Origin: Micromonospora coriariae
GTDB lineage: Bacteria; Actinomycetota; Actinomycetes; Mycobacteriales; Micromonosporaceae
Length of the DNA stretch: 64,000 nt
Assembly: GCF_900091455.1 (NCBI RefSeq)
Contig: NZ_LT607412.1
Coordinates: 4,216,001 to 4,280,000, forward strand
Direction: 5' to 3'
The notes under the pieces are model-generated. The model had not been told where the DNA came from. It saw nothing but the letters and a program-made list of their open reading frames with translations, and did no database searches. Position numbers and translations under genes: made by a program. Of this stretch, positions 40,483 to 49,403 are shown in pieces (the stretch's first letter is position 1; every line of letters starts with the position of its first letter).

Positions 40483-41556
40483 ATGATCGATGTCACGCTG
40501 GAGTCGGTGAGCAAGCGCTTCTCGCGCGCCGGCGACACCGCGGCCGTCGACGACGTCGACATCACCATCGCCGCTGGGGAGTTCTTCACCCTGCTCGGCC
40601 CGAGCGGTTGCGGCAAGACCACCACGCTGCGGATGGTGGCGGGGTTCTACTTCCCGACCTCCGGGCGGATCCGGTTCGGCGACCAGGACGTGACCCGGCG
40701 CCCGCCGAACAAGCGCGACACCGGCATGGTGTTCCAGAACTACGCGCTGTTCCCGCACATGTCCGTCGCGCAGAACGTCGCGTACGGGTTGAAGATCCGC
40801 AAGGTCGGCCGGGCCGAGTCGAAGCGGCGCGTCGAGGAGGCGCTCTCGCAGGTCCACCTGGCCGGCTACGGCGAGCGTCGGATCGACCAGCTCTCCGGCG
40901 GCCAGCAGCAGCGGGTGGCGCTGGCCCGCGCACTGGTCATCCGACCGAGGACCCTGCTGCTCGACGAGCCGCTCTCCAATCTCGACGCCAAACTCCGCGA
41001 GGAGACCAGGGTCGAGATCCGGCGGATCCAGCGGGAGGCCGGCACCACCTCGCTCTACGTCACCCACGACCAGGCCGAGGCGATGGCGATGTCCGACCGG
41101 ATCGCGGTGATGGAGTCCGGTCGGGTGCGACAGATCGGTGCCCCGCAGGAGATCTACCACCGTCCGGCGACCAGCTTCGTCGCCCGGTTCATCGGCCGCA
41201 GCAACGTGCTGAGTCTGCCGGTGCTCGGCGCCGGCCCGGAGACCGTCACGGTGCGGCTGCCCGACAGCAGCCAGGTCGGCGTCGCCGCTCCCGCCGATCA
41301 CGGGCTGGCCACCGGGGGGACCGCCCTGGTCTCGATACGCCCCGAGCACATCGGCCTCACGTCGGCCACCGAGCCCGGCGTGGTCACCGGTCGCGTCACC
41401 GAGCTGGAGTTCACCGGCATGTCCACCAACCTCCTGGTCGACGTGGCCGGCGAGGCGGTGCAGGTGGCCGCCGTCGATCCGCCGGCCGGCATCGCGGTGG
41501 GCGACCAGCTCGGGCTGCGGCTGCCGCGGGAGCGCATGTGGTTGGTGCGTCCATGA
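40483..41556 (+). CDS. ABC transporter ATP-binding protein (PotA/FbpC type)
   Basis: A 357-residue import ATPase. It shows Walker A GPSGCGKTTT, the signature LSGGQQQRVALARAL, Walker B LLLDEPLSNLD, switch His in VTHDQAEAMAMSDR, and a C-terminal TOBE domain (from about 285) typical of the PotA/FbpC/UgpC regulated importers. ATG 40483 has GAGGAG 8 nt upstream. It overlaps the permease by 4 nt. Together with the upstream binding protein it powers one importer. Confidence 0.93.
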   Translation: MIDVTLESVSKRFSRAGDTAAVDDVDITIAAGEFFTLLGPSGCGKTTTLRMVAGFYFPTSGRIRFGDQDVTRRPPNKRDTGMVFQNYALFPHMSVAQNVAYGLKIRKVGRAESKRRVEEALSQVHLAGYGERRIDQLSGGQQQRVALARALVIRPRTLLLDEPLSNLDAKLREETRVEIRRIQREAGTTSLYVTHDQAEAMAMSDRIAVMESGRVRQIGAPQEIYHRPATSFVARFIGRSNVLSLPVLGAGPETVTVRLPDSSQVGVAAPADHGLATGGTALVSIRPEHIGLTSATEPGVVTGRVTELEFTGMSTNLLVDVAGEAVQVAAVDPPAGIAVGDQLGLRLPRERMWLVRP

Positions 41557-43349
41557 GCACCATCCCCGCCACCCCGAGCCCGGCCACCATCCCACCGGTC
41601 ACCGGGAGCCCGGCGTCCTCCGGAGGCGGACGGCGGCGGCGCTTCACCGACCGGTTCACCGGCGGGACGAACTCGCGCTGGTTCCCGTACCTGTTGGTGC
41701 TGCCGCTCGCGCTGATCCTCTTCGGGTACGTGGTGCAACCGATGTTCGCCACCTTCGCCGAGAGCGTCGGCGTCGACGGGGTGGCGAACTACACCAGCTT
41801 CTTCACCAGCTCCGGCGTCGCGCGATCATCCCTGGTCACCTCCCTGATCATCTCCGCTGCCAGCGTGCTGCTCTGCGGGATCGTCGGGGTCGCGATGGCC
41901 TTCCTGCTCAAGCGCTTCTCGTTTCCCGGCCGGCGGTTGATCGAGGCGATCATCCTGGTGCCGGCGGCGCTGCCACCGCTGATCGGCGCCATCTCATTCC
42001 AGCTGCTGTACAGCGAGACCGGCATCCTCCCGCGCGGGCTTCAACACGTCTTCGGCACCGCCGAGCCGGTGTTGCCCTTCAGCGGCATCGCCGGGGTGCT
42101 GGTGGTGCACACCTTCACCATGTACCCGTTCTTCTACCTGTCCGCCGCCGCCGCGCTGGCCGGCATGGACCCGTCGGTGGAGGAGGCCGCCTACAACCTG
42201 GGCGCCGGTCGGGTCCGGGTCTGGCGGACGGTCCTGCTGCCGATGCTCACCCCGGCGCTGGTCTCCGCCTCGCTGCTGGTCTTCATGACGTCGCTGGCGT
42301 CATACACGGCCCCACTGCTCTTCGGCGTGGACCAGACGATGACCATGCAGATCTACATCAACCGCACAAACGGCGACCTGCCGATGGCGTCCACCTACGC
42401 CTCGGTGCTGGGTGTGGTGTCGGTGCTGTTCCTGCTCGGCATGCGCTGGTACGAGGGGCGGCGCAGCTACCGCTCGCAGTCCAAGGGAGTCGCCGCCCAC
42501 CGCCGCGAGATCAGCAACCCCCTCGGGCGTTGGCTGGCTCTGGGCGCGTCGCTGCTGGCCACCGTGGTCCTGCTGGCCCCCGTGGCGACCATCGCGCTGG
42601 TGGCGTTCTCGGCCGACGGCTCGTGGACCACCGAAGTGGTGCCCGCGGCGTACACCATGCAGAACTTCGTCACGATCTTCTCCGACCCGAACGCGTTCCA
42701 GCCGATCCTCAACTCGTTGCAGATGAGCCTGCTGGCCACCATCGGCTGCGTCGTGATCGGCGTGCTGATCGCGTACGCGGTGCGCCGGCTCGACTTCCGC
42801 GGTCGCGGTGTGCTGGACGTGGCGGTGATGCTGGCGTGGGCGCTGCCCGGCACGGTGGTGGCGATCAACCTGATCTCGGCGTTCAGCACCGGCAACGCGT
42901 TCAGCTTCGGGCAGGTCCTGATCGGCACGTTCTGGATCATGCCGCTGGCGTACTTCGTGCGGTTCCTGCCACTGGTCTTCCGGTCCAGCTCGGCCACGCT
43001 CGCCCAGATCGACCCCGCGCTGGAGGAGGCGGCCCGCAACCTCGGCGCCTCCTGGTGGCGTGCCTTCGGCTCGGTGACCCTGCGACTGATGCTGCCGGGC
43101 GTGATCGCCGGCGCGCTGCTGGCCTTCGTGCACGGCGTCGGCGAGTTCGTCGCCTCCGTGCTGATCTACACCTCGCAGACCGCGCCGATCTCGGTCGAGA
43201 TCAACAACAGGATGTACTCGTTCGAGGTCGGCACCGCCGCCGCGTACGGCATGCTCCAGGTGATTTTGATCTTCGTGGTGATGGTGGTCTCCGGTCGGCT
43301 CGAAACCGGCCGGCGGGCCTCCCGGGAGGCGGCGCAGTGGACGGCATGA
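41553..43349 (+). CDS. fused double ABC permease
   Basis: A 598-residue protein containing two permease halves in one chain, as in FbpB/ThiP-type importers. Each half has about six helices and a cytoplasmic EAA loop: EEAAYNLGAGRVRVWRTVLL in the first and EEAARNLGASWWRAFGSVTL in the second. A charged linker near 300-330 joins them. This organisation matches the Fe3+/thiamine/2-aminoethylphosphonate group and agrees with the type of binding protein. ATG overlaps both neighbours' codons (ATGA), so ATPase, permease and the creatininase gene are translationally coupled. Confidence 0.92.
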   Translation: MSTIPATPSPATIPPVTGSPASSGGGRRRRFTDRFTGGTNSRWFPYLLVLPLALILFGYVVQPMFATFAESVGVDGVANYTSFFTSSGVARSSLVTSLIISAASVLLCGIVGVAMAFLLKRFSFPGRRLIEAIILVPAALPPLIGAISFQLLYSETGILPRGLQHVFGTAEPVLPFSGIAGVLVVHTFTMYPFFYLSAAAALAGMDPSVEEAAYNLGAGRVRVWRTVLLPMLTPALVSASLLVFMTSLASYTAPLLFGVDQTMTMQIYINRTNGDLPMASTYASVLGVVSVLFLLGMRWYEGRRSYRSQSKGVAAHRREISNPLGRWLALGASLLATVVLLAPVATIALVAFSADGSWTTEVVPAAYTMQNFVTIFSDPNAFQPILNSLQMSLLATIGCVVIGVLIAYAVRRLDFRGRGVLDVAVMLAWALPGTVVAINLISAFSTGNAFSFGQVLIGTFWIMPLAYFVRFLPLVFRSSSATLAQIDPALEEAARNLGASWWRAFGSVTLRLMLPGVIAGALLAFVHGVGEFVASVLIYTSQTAPISVEINNRMYSFEVGTAAAYGMLQVILIFVVMVVSGRLETGRRASREAAQWTA

Positions 43350-44176
43350 GCACGTGGCCGGCCACCGGCGCGCTACTCCCGGCGACCCGGGTGCCCGGCG
43401 GTGAGCTGGCGGCCGTGGCCGAAGCGGCCGACTTCGCGGTACTGCCGGTCGGTGCCGTCGAATGGCACGGCCCGCACCTGCCGCTGGGCACCGACCTGAT
43501 CCTGGCCGAGGGCTTCGCGGGGGAGAGCGCCGCCACCGCCGGACCCCGGGGAGTGCTCTTTCCCGCCGTGCCCTACGCCGCCTGCCCCGGGCAGACCCGG
43601 CCCTGGCCGGGCACGGTGGCGATCCGGCCGGAGATCGCGGTCGGCTACCTGGCCGACGTCATCGAGGGAATCGTCGCCGCCGGGTTCCCCCGACTGCTGA
43701 TCGTCAACGGCCACGACGCGAACATGTCGACGGTCCGGGCCGCGATGGAGTGGGTCTCCGGCCGGCGGCAGGCCAGCCTGCTGTTGGTCAACTGGTTCCA
43801 GCTGGTCACTCCCGCGGAGACCACCGAGATCTACGGTTCCCTGCCGGCGCGGGGCCACGGCGGGGCGTACGAGACCTCCGGTGTGCTCGGCTTCGACCCG
43901 GAGGCGGTGCGCCTCGACGCCGTCACCGACCTGCCGCCGAAGCCGAAACTGCCGGTGACCCACCCGTACGTGCTGGTGGAATCCCGTCCGGATCCGTGGC
44001 AGGGCTGGTCCGGGCACATCTCGCTGGCCAGCGAGGACGCCGGGCGGCGGGTCCGTGAGTTGGCCGGCGGCCGGCTGCGGGAGATCGTCGAAGCCTGGGT
44101 GGCCGCACCGCTGCCCGCACCGCCGAGTGACGACCCGCTGCCCGGCGACACCGCACCGATCAGGGGAGCATCATGA
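43346..44176 (+). CDS. creatininase-family amide hydrolase
   Basis: A 276-residue metal-dependent hydrolase. The first metal motif is GAVEWHGPHLPLGTD (Glu, His, Asp), the second lies in IVNGHDANM, and the third in RGHGGAYETSG, all hallmarks of the creatininase fold. Members open cyclic amides, hydrolyse formamides (as in F420, riboflavin and mycofactocin biosynthesis) or mature peptides. Coupling to a transporter gene and to an amidohydrolase suggests a catabolic amide cleavage here. It starts 4 nt before the permease ends and overlaps the next gene by 4 nt. The substrate is unknown. Confidence 0.88.
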   Translation: MSTWPATGALLPATRVPGGELAAVAEAADFAVLPVGAVEWHGPHLPLGTDLILAEGFAGESAATAGPRGVLFPAVPYAACPGQTRPWPGTVAIRPEIAVGYLADVIEGIVAAGFPRLLIVNGHDANMSTVRAAMEWVSGRRQASLLLVNWFQLVTPAETTEIYGSLPARGHGGAYETSGVLGFDPEAVRLDAVTDLPPKPKLPVTHPYVLVESRPDPWQGWSGHISLASEDAGRRVRELAGGRLREIVEAWVAAPLPAPPSDDPLPGDTAPIRGAS

Positions 44177-45126
44177 GCGGCGACCGTGGACTCGAGATCG
44201 TCGACTTCCACCTGCACTTCCGGATCGGCGCCGACGAGACCATCCGGGCCTGCGAGCACGAGGCCGGGATGCACCCCGGCGGTGATCACGAGCGGAGCGT
44301 CCGGGCCGCCGGTGCCGCGCCGTACGCCGCCCAGTGGCGTCGGGCGTGGAGCTTCCCCGACCCGGAGCCGCCCGCCGAGCGCTGGCAGGACGAAGCCGAC
44401 CGGTGGGCCGAGGAGCTGCGCACCCACCGCATCAGCAAGGCGGTCTTCGTGACCGGCGGCGGCAACGACAGCGTCGCCGACGTCGTCGACCGGCATCCGG
44501 ACCTGCTGCTCGGCTTCGCCCATCACGACCCGTACGGCCCGGACGCCGCCGCCGAACTCGAGCGGGCGGTGACCGAGCGCGGCCTGCGCGGGCTGAAGCT
44601 CTTCGCCCCGCTCCTGCGCGGTCCGCTCGACGACCCCGCGCTGGACCCGCTCTGGGGCACCGCCCAGCGACTCCGCGTGCCGGTGCTCATCCACATCGGG
44701 CACTACGGCAGCGCGGGTGGCCTGACCTTCGGCCGGTACGGCGGCCCGGACGAGCTGGCCCGGATGGCCCGGCGCTTCCCCGAGCTGTCGGTCGTGGTGC
44801 CGCACTTCGGCGTGCAACACGTGCAGGAGCTGTTCTTCGCCGCGTGGGGCTGCCCGAACATCCTCGTCGACACGTCCGGCTCCAACCAGTGGGTGCGGTG
44901 GATGCCGTACAAGCTCACCCTGGAGGACCTCTTCCGCCGCTGCTACGAGACCATCGGCCCGGACCGCATCGTCTACGGCAGCGACTCGTCGTGGTTCCCC
45001 CGGGGCTACGTCACCCGCTACCTCGACGACCAGCTGCGGGTCTGTCGCGAGTTGGGCATGCCCGACGACCACCTGCGAGCCATCTTCGCCGGAAATGCCG
45101 AACGACTGCTCGGCCTGACCGACTGA
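44173..45126 (+). CDS. amidohydrolase (TIM-barrel, amidohydrolase-2 type)
   Basis: A 317-residue metal-dependent enzyme. The barrel starts with the HxH motif in IVDFHLHFRIG, then LIHIGHYGSAGGL, VVVPHFGV and the late Asp in VYGSDSSWFPRG. This pattern fits the amidohydrolase-2 group, which includes lactonases, decarboxylases and amide hydrolases. It overlaps the creatininase gene by 4 nt, so the two products are made together and probably act on consecutive intermediates. A region of about 65 bp with a short GGCGGCGG hairpin separates it from the lyase gene. Confidence 0.86.
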   Translation: MSGDRGLEIVDFHLHFRIGADETIRACEHEAGMHPGGDHERSVRAAGAAPYAAQWRRAWSFPDPEPPAERWQDEADRWAEELRTHRISKAVFVTGGGNDSVADVVDRHPDLLLGFAHHDPYGPDAAAELERAVTERGLRGLKLFAPLLRGPLDDPALDPLWGTAQRLRVPVLIHIGHYGSAGGLTFGRYGGPDELARMARRFPELSVVVPHFGVQHVQELFFAAWGCPNILVDTSGSNQWVRWMPYKLTLEDLFRRCYETIGPDRIVYGSDSSWFPRGYVTRYLDDQLRVCRELGMPDDHLRAIFAGNAERLLGLTD

Positions 45127-45191
45127 CCGGCTGACGCCCCGGAGGCGGCGGACCCGCCGCCCCCGGCCTGGAAGGAAGTAAGGATCCCCTC

Positions 45192-46652
45192 ATGAGCACC
45201 TCCGCGCTGACCACCTACCAGCGGCACCACCTGCGGCCCACCTACGAGCATCACGTCGGGCACCTCTTCCCGGCGATGGTGCGAGCGAGTCAGGCCCACG
45301 TGGTGATGCTGACCGAGCGTGGGCTCATCCCCGCCGAGCGGGGCGCCGGACTGCTGCGGGGGCTGGCCGTGCTGCGTGCCGACACCGCATCCGCGCCGAT
45401 CTACGACGGCAGTTTCGAGGACGTCTACTACCTGGTGGAGAAGCGCCTTGCCGAGGCGTGCGGCATCCCGGCCGCCCAGCTCGACGTGCAGCTCGCCCGC
45501 AGCCGCAACGACCTCGACGCCGGGGTGTTCCGGATGCTGCTCCGTGACCAACTGCTCGGCGTGCTCGACCGGGTGCTCGCCACCGGTGCGACCGCTCTCG
45601 ACGTCGCGGACCGGTACGCCGACGTGGTCATCACCGGCTACACGCACCGCCGACCGGCGCAGCCCACCACCATCGGCCACGCCCTCGCCGGCTACGCCGA
45701 GGCGCTGGCGGGTGAGGCGGTCGCCTACGCCGACCTGATCGACCAGCTGAACGTCTCGCCGCTGGGCTCCTGTGCCTTCGCCGGCACAGACCTGGACATC
45801 TCCCCGGCCCGGGTGGCGGAGCTGCTCGGCTTCGACGGTCTGGTCACCAACTCCTACGAGGCGGTGGCCGGTGCCGACCACCTGGTGCGGGTCGGCACGC
45901 TCAACGCCCAGTCGCTGGCCACCGGTGCCCGACTGGCCCGGACCCTGATGGACTGGCTGACCTGGCGCTGGGTGGCCACACCCGGCGACTTCACCCAGGG
46001 CAGCAGCATCATGCCGCAGAAGCGCAACCCGGTGGTGCTGGAGCATCTGGTGTCGATGGCCGGCGCCGCCGCCGGGGACGCCGCCTCGGTGCTCAACAAC
46101 GTCGGTGCGGCCTGGTGGGAGGACTCCAACAACGCCACCACCGACGTGCAGGTCCGGCTCTGGGACAGCAACGATCGTACGGACCGCTTCTTCGCCCTGC
46201 TCGGTGGCTTCCTGGCCGAGCTGGAGCCGCTGGAACCGCCGTCCCGGGAGGAGATCGTCGCCTCCGGCGCCACCACCACTGCCGCTGCCGACGCGCTGAC
46301 CCTGCACGGGGTGCCGTTCCGGGCCGCGCATTCCGTGGTCGGCCGGCTGGTCCGCAGCGGCGCGCCGGACTCCTGGACGGAGAGCGACGTGCGCGCCGCC
46401 GCCGACGCGGTAGGCCTGGCCGAGCCGTTGGACGACGCGGCGGTCGCCGATCTGATCGCCGCCGCCGTCCGCCCGGAGCTCGTGCTGCGCCGGGCCCAGA
46501 TCGACGGTCCCGGTTCCGACGCGGTGCGCGCCCAGGTGGGCGAGCTGCGCGGCGCCTTCGACACCGTCGCCGGCCGGCTCGCCGCCGTCCGGGACCGCCT
46601 CGCGGCGGCCGACGCCGCGCTGGACGAGGTCGCCGAGGTGACGGCCAGGTGA
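45192..46652 (+). CDS. argininosuccinate lyase-like enzyme (fumarase/aspartase superfamily)
   Basis: A 486-residue lyase. Superfamily blocks are LARSRNDLDAGVFR (cf. RSRND of argininosuccinate lyase), ITGYTHRRPAQPTTIGH, and the mobile loop FTQGSSIMPQKRNPVVLEH with the catalytic Ser. The family cleaves C-N bonds of N-substituted aspartates, releasing fumarate. Departures at the substrate loops and the catabolic context argue against arginine biosynthesis; a relative is EDDS lyase, which degrades a metal chelator. It starts 65 nt after the amidohydrolase and overlaps the ROK kinase gene by 4 nt. Confidence 0.85.
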   Translation: MSTSALTTYQRHHLRPTYEHHVGHLFPAMVRASQAHVVMLTERGLIPAERGAGLLRGLAVLRADTASAPIYDGSFEDVYYLVEKRLAEACGIPAAQLDVQLARSRNDLDAGVFRMLLRDQLLGVLDRVLATGATALDVADRYADVVITGYTHRRPAQPTTIGHALAGYAEALAGEAVAYADLIDQLNVSPLGSCAFAGTDLDISPARVAELLGFDGLVTNSYEAVAGADHLVRVGTLNAQSLATGARLARTLMDWLTWRWVATPGDFTQGSSIMPQKRNPVVLEHLVSMAGAAAGDAASVLNNVGAAWWEDSNNATTDVQVRLWDSNDRTDRFFALLGGFLAELEPLEPPSREEIVASGATTTAAADALTLHGVPFRAAHSVVGRLVRSGAPDSWTESDVRAAADAVGLAEPLDDAAVADLIAAAVRPELVLRRAQIDGPGSDAVRAQVGELRGAFDTVAGRLAAVRDRLAAADAALDEVAEVTAR

Positions 46653-47578
46653 CCGTACGACTGGCCGACCGCGCCGAGCAGGCCGCCGGGGCCGGAGACG
46701 TCGGCGGTCTGCTGCTCGGCATCGACTTCGGCGGCACCAAGATGGCGGTCGGGGTGGCCGACGGCTCGGGCCGGCTGCTGGCCAGCGAGCGGGTGCCGAC
46801 GCACGCCGACCGGGGCGCCCGCCAGGCGCTGGACCGAGCGTTGGAGGTGGCGACGCGGCTGCTCGGTGAGGTCGGCGGCCCGGCCGCGGCGGTCGGCGTC
46901 GCCTCGCCCGGGGTGGTCCGGCCCGACGGCATCGACCTGGCGCCGAACGTGCCGGGCTGGGACCGGCTACGGCTGGTCGACACGGTCGGAGAGCGGCTCG
47001 GCGTACCGGCGGTCGCGGTCGACAACGACCTCAACGCCGCCGCCCTGGCCGAGCTGCGGCTCGGCGCGCTGCGCGACGCCGACCCCGGCCTGGTGGTCGG
47101 GCTCGGCACGGGAGTGGCGGCGGCGGTCACCGTGCGCGGCACGGTGCTGGCCGGACGGCACGGGGCCGCCGGTGAGATCGGGTACGCCCTCGCCGGCGCC
47201 GCCCGTCCCGGCCGGATGCTCGAGTCGGTCTTCTCCGGACGCGCTCTGGATCAGCTCGCCGCCGAGTTGGGAGTGCCGGACGGGGCGGCCGGGCTCGCTG
47301 CCCGGGCCGGCCAGCCCGGCGAGGTCCGGGACGTGTTGCGCGGCAGGGTCGACGAGATCGCCCGCCATCTGATCACCTGCTGTCTGCTGGTGGATCCGCA
47401 ACGGGTGGTGCTGGTCGGCGGAGTGGCCGGCAGCGAGCTGATCCGCGGGCTGATCGTCGACCGGCTTGCCGAGGTGCTGCCGTATCGGCCGGAGGTCGTG
47501 CTCTCCAGCTTCGCCGCCGACGCGGCGCTGCTGGGGGCGGTGCTCCTGGCTCGGGAGGCGGTCCAGGCCGCCGGCTGA
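46649..47578 (+). CDS. ROK-family sugar kinase-like protein
   Basis: A 309-residue ROK protein without a DNA-binding domain. LLGIDFGGTKMAVGV is the ATP-phosphate loop, VAVDNDLNAAALAE carries the likely catalytic Asp, and AAGEIGYALAG is the conserved segment where active kinases normally have GH; here it is GY, and the cysteine zinc motif is missing. It may still be a kinase (several ROK members lack zinc) or a degenerate one. It starts at GTG 46649, overlapping the lyase stop, and is the last gene of the operon. Confidence 0.85.
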   Translation: MTVRLADRAEQAAGAGDVGGLLLGIDFGGTKMAVGVADGSGRLLASERVPTHADRGARQALDRALEVATRLLGEVGGPAAAVGVASPGVVRPDGIDLAPNVPGWDRLRLVDTVGERLGVPAVAVDNDLNAAALAELRLGALRDADPGLVVGLGTGVAAAVTVRGTVLAGRHGAAGEIGYALAGAARPGRMLESVFSGRALDQLAAELGVPDGAAGLAARAGQPGEVRDVLRGRVDEIARHLITCCLLVDPQRVVLVGGVAGSELIRGLIVDRLAEVLPYRPEVVLSSFAADAALLGAVLLAREAVQAAG

Positions 47579-47666
47579 CTCGTCGCGGCTCCGGCCCGTA
47601 CCCCCGGCCGGCACCGGCCCCGACCCGCCGGCCGAAATCCGGTCGCGTCGCCCTCGGCCGACCTGG

Positions 47667-47672
47667 CAGCCT
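47667..47672 (+). promoter_or_regulatory. candidate -10 hexamer of a leaderless promoter (72-residue protein)
   Basis: CAGCCT, 7 nt, ATG 47680, with no ribosome-binding site. Confidence 0.3.
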
Positions 47673-47679
47673 GGCCCGC

Positions 47680-47898
47680 ATGGGAGGAGCAGAGGGCTTC
47701 CGGTATGTCGAACGGGCCGACGGCGCCATCGAGATCACGCATCACGGGCGGGTGGCCACCACGTTGCGCGGCGGCCGGGCGGCGGAGTTCCTCGCCGAGG
47801 TGGACGACGACCCGCAGCTGGTGATGGCCCGCTGGACCGGCAACTACCGCCGGGGCAACGAGCGCACCGCGAAGCACCACCCCCGCAACCGGGCCTGA
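47680..47898 (+). CDS. conserved 72-residue actinobacterial protein
   Basis: A small soluble protein: FRYVERADGAIEITHHGRVA, TTLRGGRAAEFLAEVDDDPQ, LVMARWTGNYRRGNER. The regular strand-helix pattern and the conserved-looking basic tail support a real gene; similar short proteins occur across actinobacteria. There is no cysteine, signal or membrane segment. It has no visible partner, and converges on the accD-type gene with repeat copy D in between. The function is unknown. Confidence 0.65.
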   Translation: MGGAEGFRYVERADGAIEITHHGRVATTLRGGRAAEFLAEVDDDPQLVMARWTGNYRRGNERTAKHHPRNRA

Positions 47899-47899
47899 A

Positions 47900-47954
47900 C
47901 GTAAGGAAGGGCCCCTTCTTATCGCCTGGCGATAAGAAGGGGCCCTTCCTTACG
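47900..47954. repeat. dispersed palindromic element, copy D (perfect 27-bp arms)
   Basis: Positions 47900-47926 and 47928-47954 are exact reverse complements around a single T. Each arm starts CGTAAGGAAGGGCCCCTTCT and continues TATCGCC. It lies between two convergent genes, 2 bp from each stop codon, and should act as a bidirectional terminator whatever its origin. Confidence 0.92.
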
Positions 47955-47956
47955 CG

Positions 47957-49381
47957 CTACAGCGGGATGTTGCCGTGTGCGCCGCGGGCGGCCGGGGCAC
48001 CGGCCAGCGCCTCGGCGATCCGCCGACGGGTCTCCGCCGGCTTGATCACGTCGTCGACCACGCCGATCTCCAGCGCCCGGTTGACCCCGCCCGCCGTGCG
48101 GGTCTGCTCCTCGATCAGCTGCGCACGCAGCGTCTCCCGCTCCTCCGCCGGAGCCGCCGCGAGCTTCTTGCGGTACAGGATGTTGACCGCCGCGCTGGCA
48201 CCCATCACCGCGACCTCCGCGTCCGGCCAGGCGAAGACCGCGGTGGCACCCAGCGAGCGGGAGTTCATCGCGATGTACGCCCCGCCGTACGCCTTGCGCG
48301 TCACCAGGGTCACCCGCGGCACCACCGCCTCGGCGAACGCGTGCAGCAGCTTCGCCCCGCGCCGGACCACGCCGTCCCATTCCTGGCCCAGGCCGGGCAG
48401 GTAGCCGGGCACGTCGACGAGCACGATCAGCGGTACGCCCAGCGAGTCGCACATCCGGACGAACCGGGCCGCCTTCTCCGCGCTGGAGGCGTCCAGGCAG
48501 CCGCCGAGGCGTAGCGGGTTGTTGGCGATCACGCCGACCGTCCGGCCGGCGAACCGGCCCAACGTGGTCACCACGTTCGGCGCCCACTTGGCGTGCAGCT
48601 CCACACCGGGGCCGTCGAGCAGGGCCTGGACCACCGGCTTGACGTCGTACGCCCGGTTGGTCTCGGCCGGCATCTTGGCCGACAGGTCGTGCCCGTCCAC
48701 GTCGACGGCCGGCACGTCGTTGGGTGAGAGCCGGCCCTGACGGCCGAGCAGCGCGGCGAGCTTGCGCGACTCGACCATCGCCGCCGCGTCGTCGGCGCAG
48801 GTCACGTGCACCACGCCGGAGCGCCGGCCGTGCGGCTCGGGGCCGCCCAGGCGCTCCATGTCGACCTGCTCGCCGGTGACGCTGCGGACCACCTCGGGCC
48901 CGGTCACGAAGATCCGCCCGGCGCCGCTCATCACCACGATGTCGGTCAGCGCCGGCCCGTACGCCGCGCCACCGGCCGCCGGCCCGAGCACCACGGAGAT
49001 CTGCGGTACCCGGCCCGATGCGCGGACCATGGCCGCGAAGACCTGCCCGACCGCGTCGAGCGCGACCACGCCCTCGGCCAGCCGGGCGCCGCCGGAGTGC
49101 CAGAGGCCCAGCACCGGCACCCGCTCCCGCACGGCGGTGTCGATCGCGTCGACGATGTGCCGGCACCCGTCCGTGCCCATCGCGCCGCCCATCCTGGTGG
49201 CGTCGGTGGCGTACGCGATGGCGGGCGCGCCCTCGATCTCGCCGCGCGCCCAGAGCACCCCGGAGCTGTCCCGGGGGGCCAGCAGGCGCAGCGAGCCGGC
49301 GTCGAACAGCGCCCGGAGGCGGACCTCAGGATCCCGGTGGTCCACGGTGAGCGTGTCCGCACCGAGGGCGGTGGTGGTCAC
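47957..49381 (-). CDS. acyl-CoA carboxylase beta subunit (AccD/PccB type)
   Basis: A 474-residue carboxyltransferase. The N-terminal crotonase-like domain has HSGGARLAEGVVALDAVGQV (oxyanion glycines) and the C-terminal one DVPGYLPGLGQEW and RKAYGGAYIAMNSRSLGA. With a biotinylated alpha subunit (not in the window) it makes malonyl- or methylmalonyl-CoA for fatty-acid synthesis. GTG 49381 has GGAGG 5 nt upstream. It follows fabF by 22 bp as the last gene of the fab operon. Whether the substrate is acetyl- or propionyl-CoA cannot be decided by eye. Confidence 0.92.
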   Translation of the reverse strand: MTTTALGADTLTVDHRDPEVRLRALFDAGSLRLLAPRDSSGVLWARGEIEGAPAIAYATDATRMGGAMGTDGCRHIVDAIDTAVRERVPVLGLWHSGGARLAEGVVALDAVGQVFAAMVRASGRVPQISVVLGPAAGGAAYGPALTDIVVMSGAGRIFVTGPEVVRSVTGEQVDMERLGGPEPHGRRSGVVHVTCADDAAAMVESRKLAALLGRQGRLSPNDVPAVDVDGHDLSAKMPAETNRAYDVKPVVQALLDGPGVELHAKWAPNVVTTLGRFAGRTVGVIANNPLRLGGCLDASSAEKAARFVRMCDSLGVPLIVLVDVPGYLPGLGQEWDGVVRRGAKLLHAFAEAVVPRVTLVTRKAYGGAYIAMNSRSLGATAVFAWPDAEVAVMGASAAVNILYRKKLAAAPAEERETLRAQLIEEQTRTAGGVNRALEIGVVDDVIKPAETRRRIAEALAGAPAARGAHGNIPL

Positions 49382-49403
49382 GTGCGCCTCCAAGGCTGTG
49401 GTC

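Noticed and set aside
45144..45161. Terminator between amidohydrolase and lyase genes
   Set aside because: A GGCGGCGG/CCGCCGCC stem exists, but with almost no loop and no T-run; common by chance at this GC content.
45192..46652. Calling the lyase argH (arginine biosynthesis)
   Set aside because: The conserved RSRND and GSSIMPQK motifs are shared by the whole superfamily; the neighbours are transport and hydrolase genes, not arginine genes.
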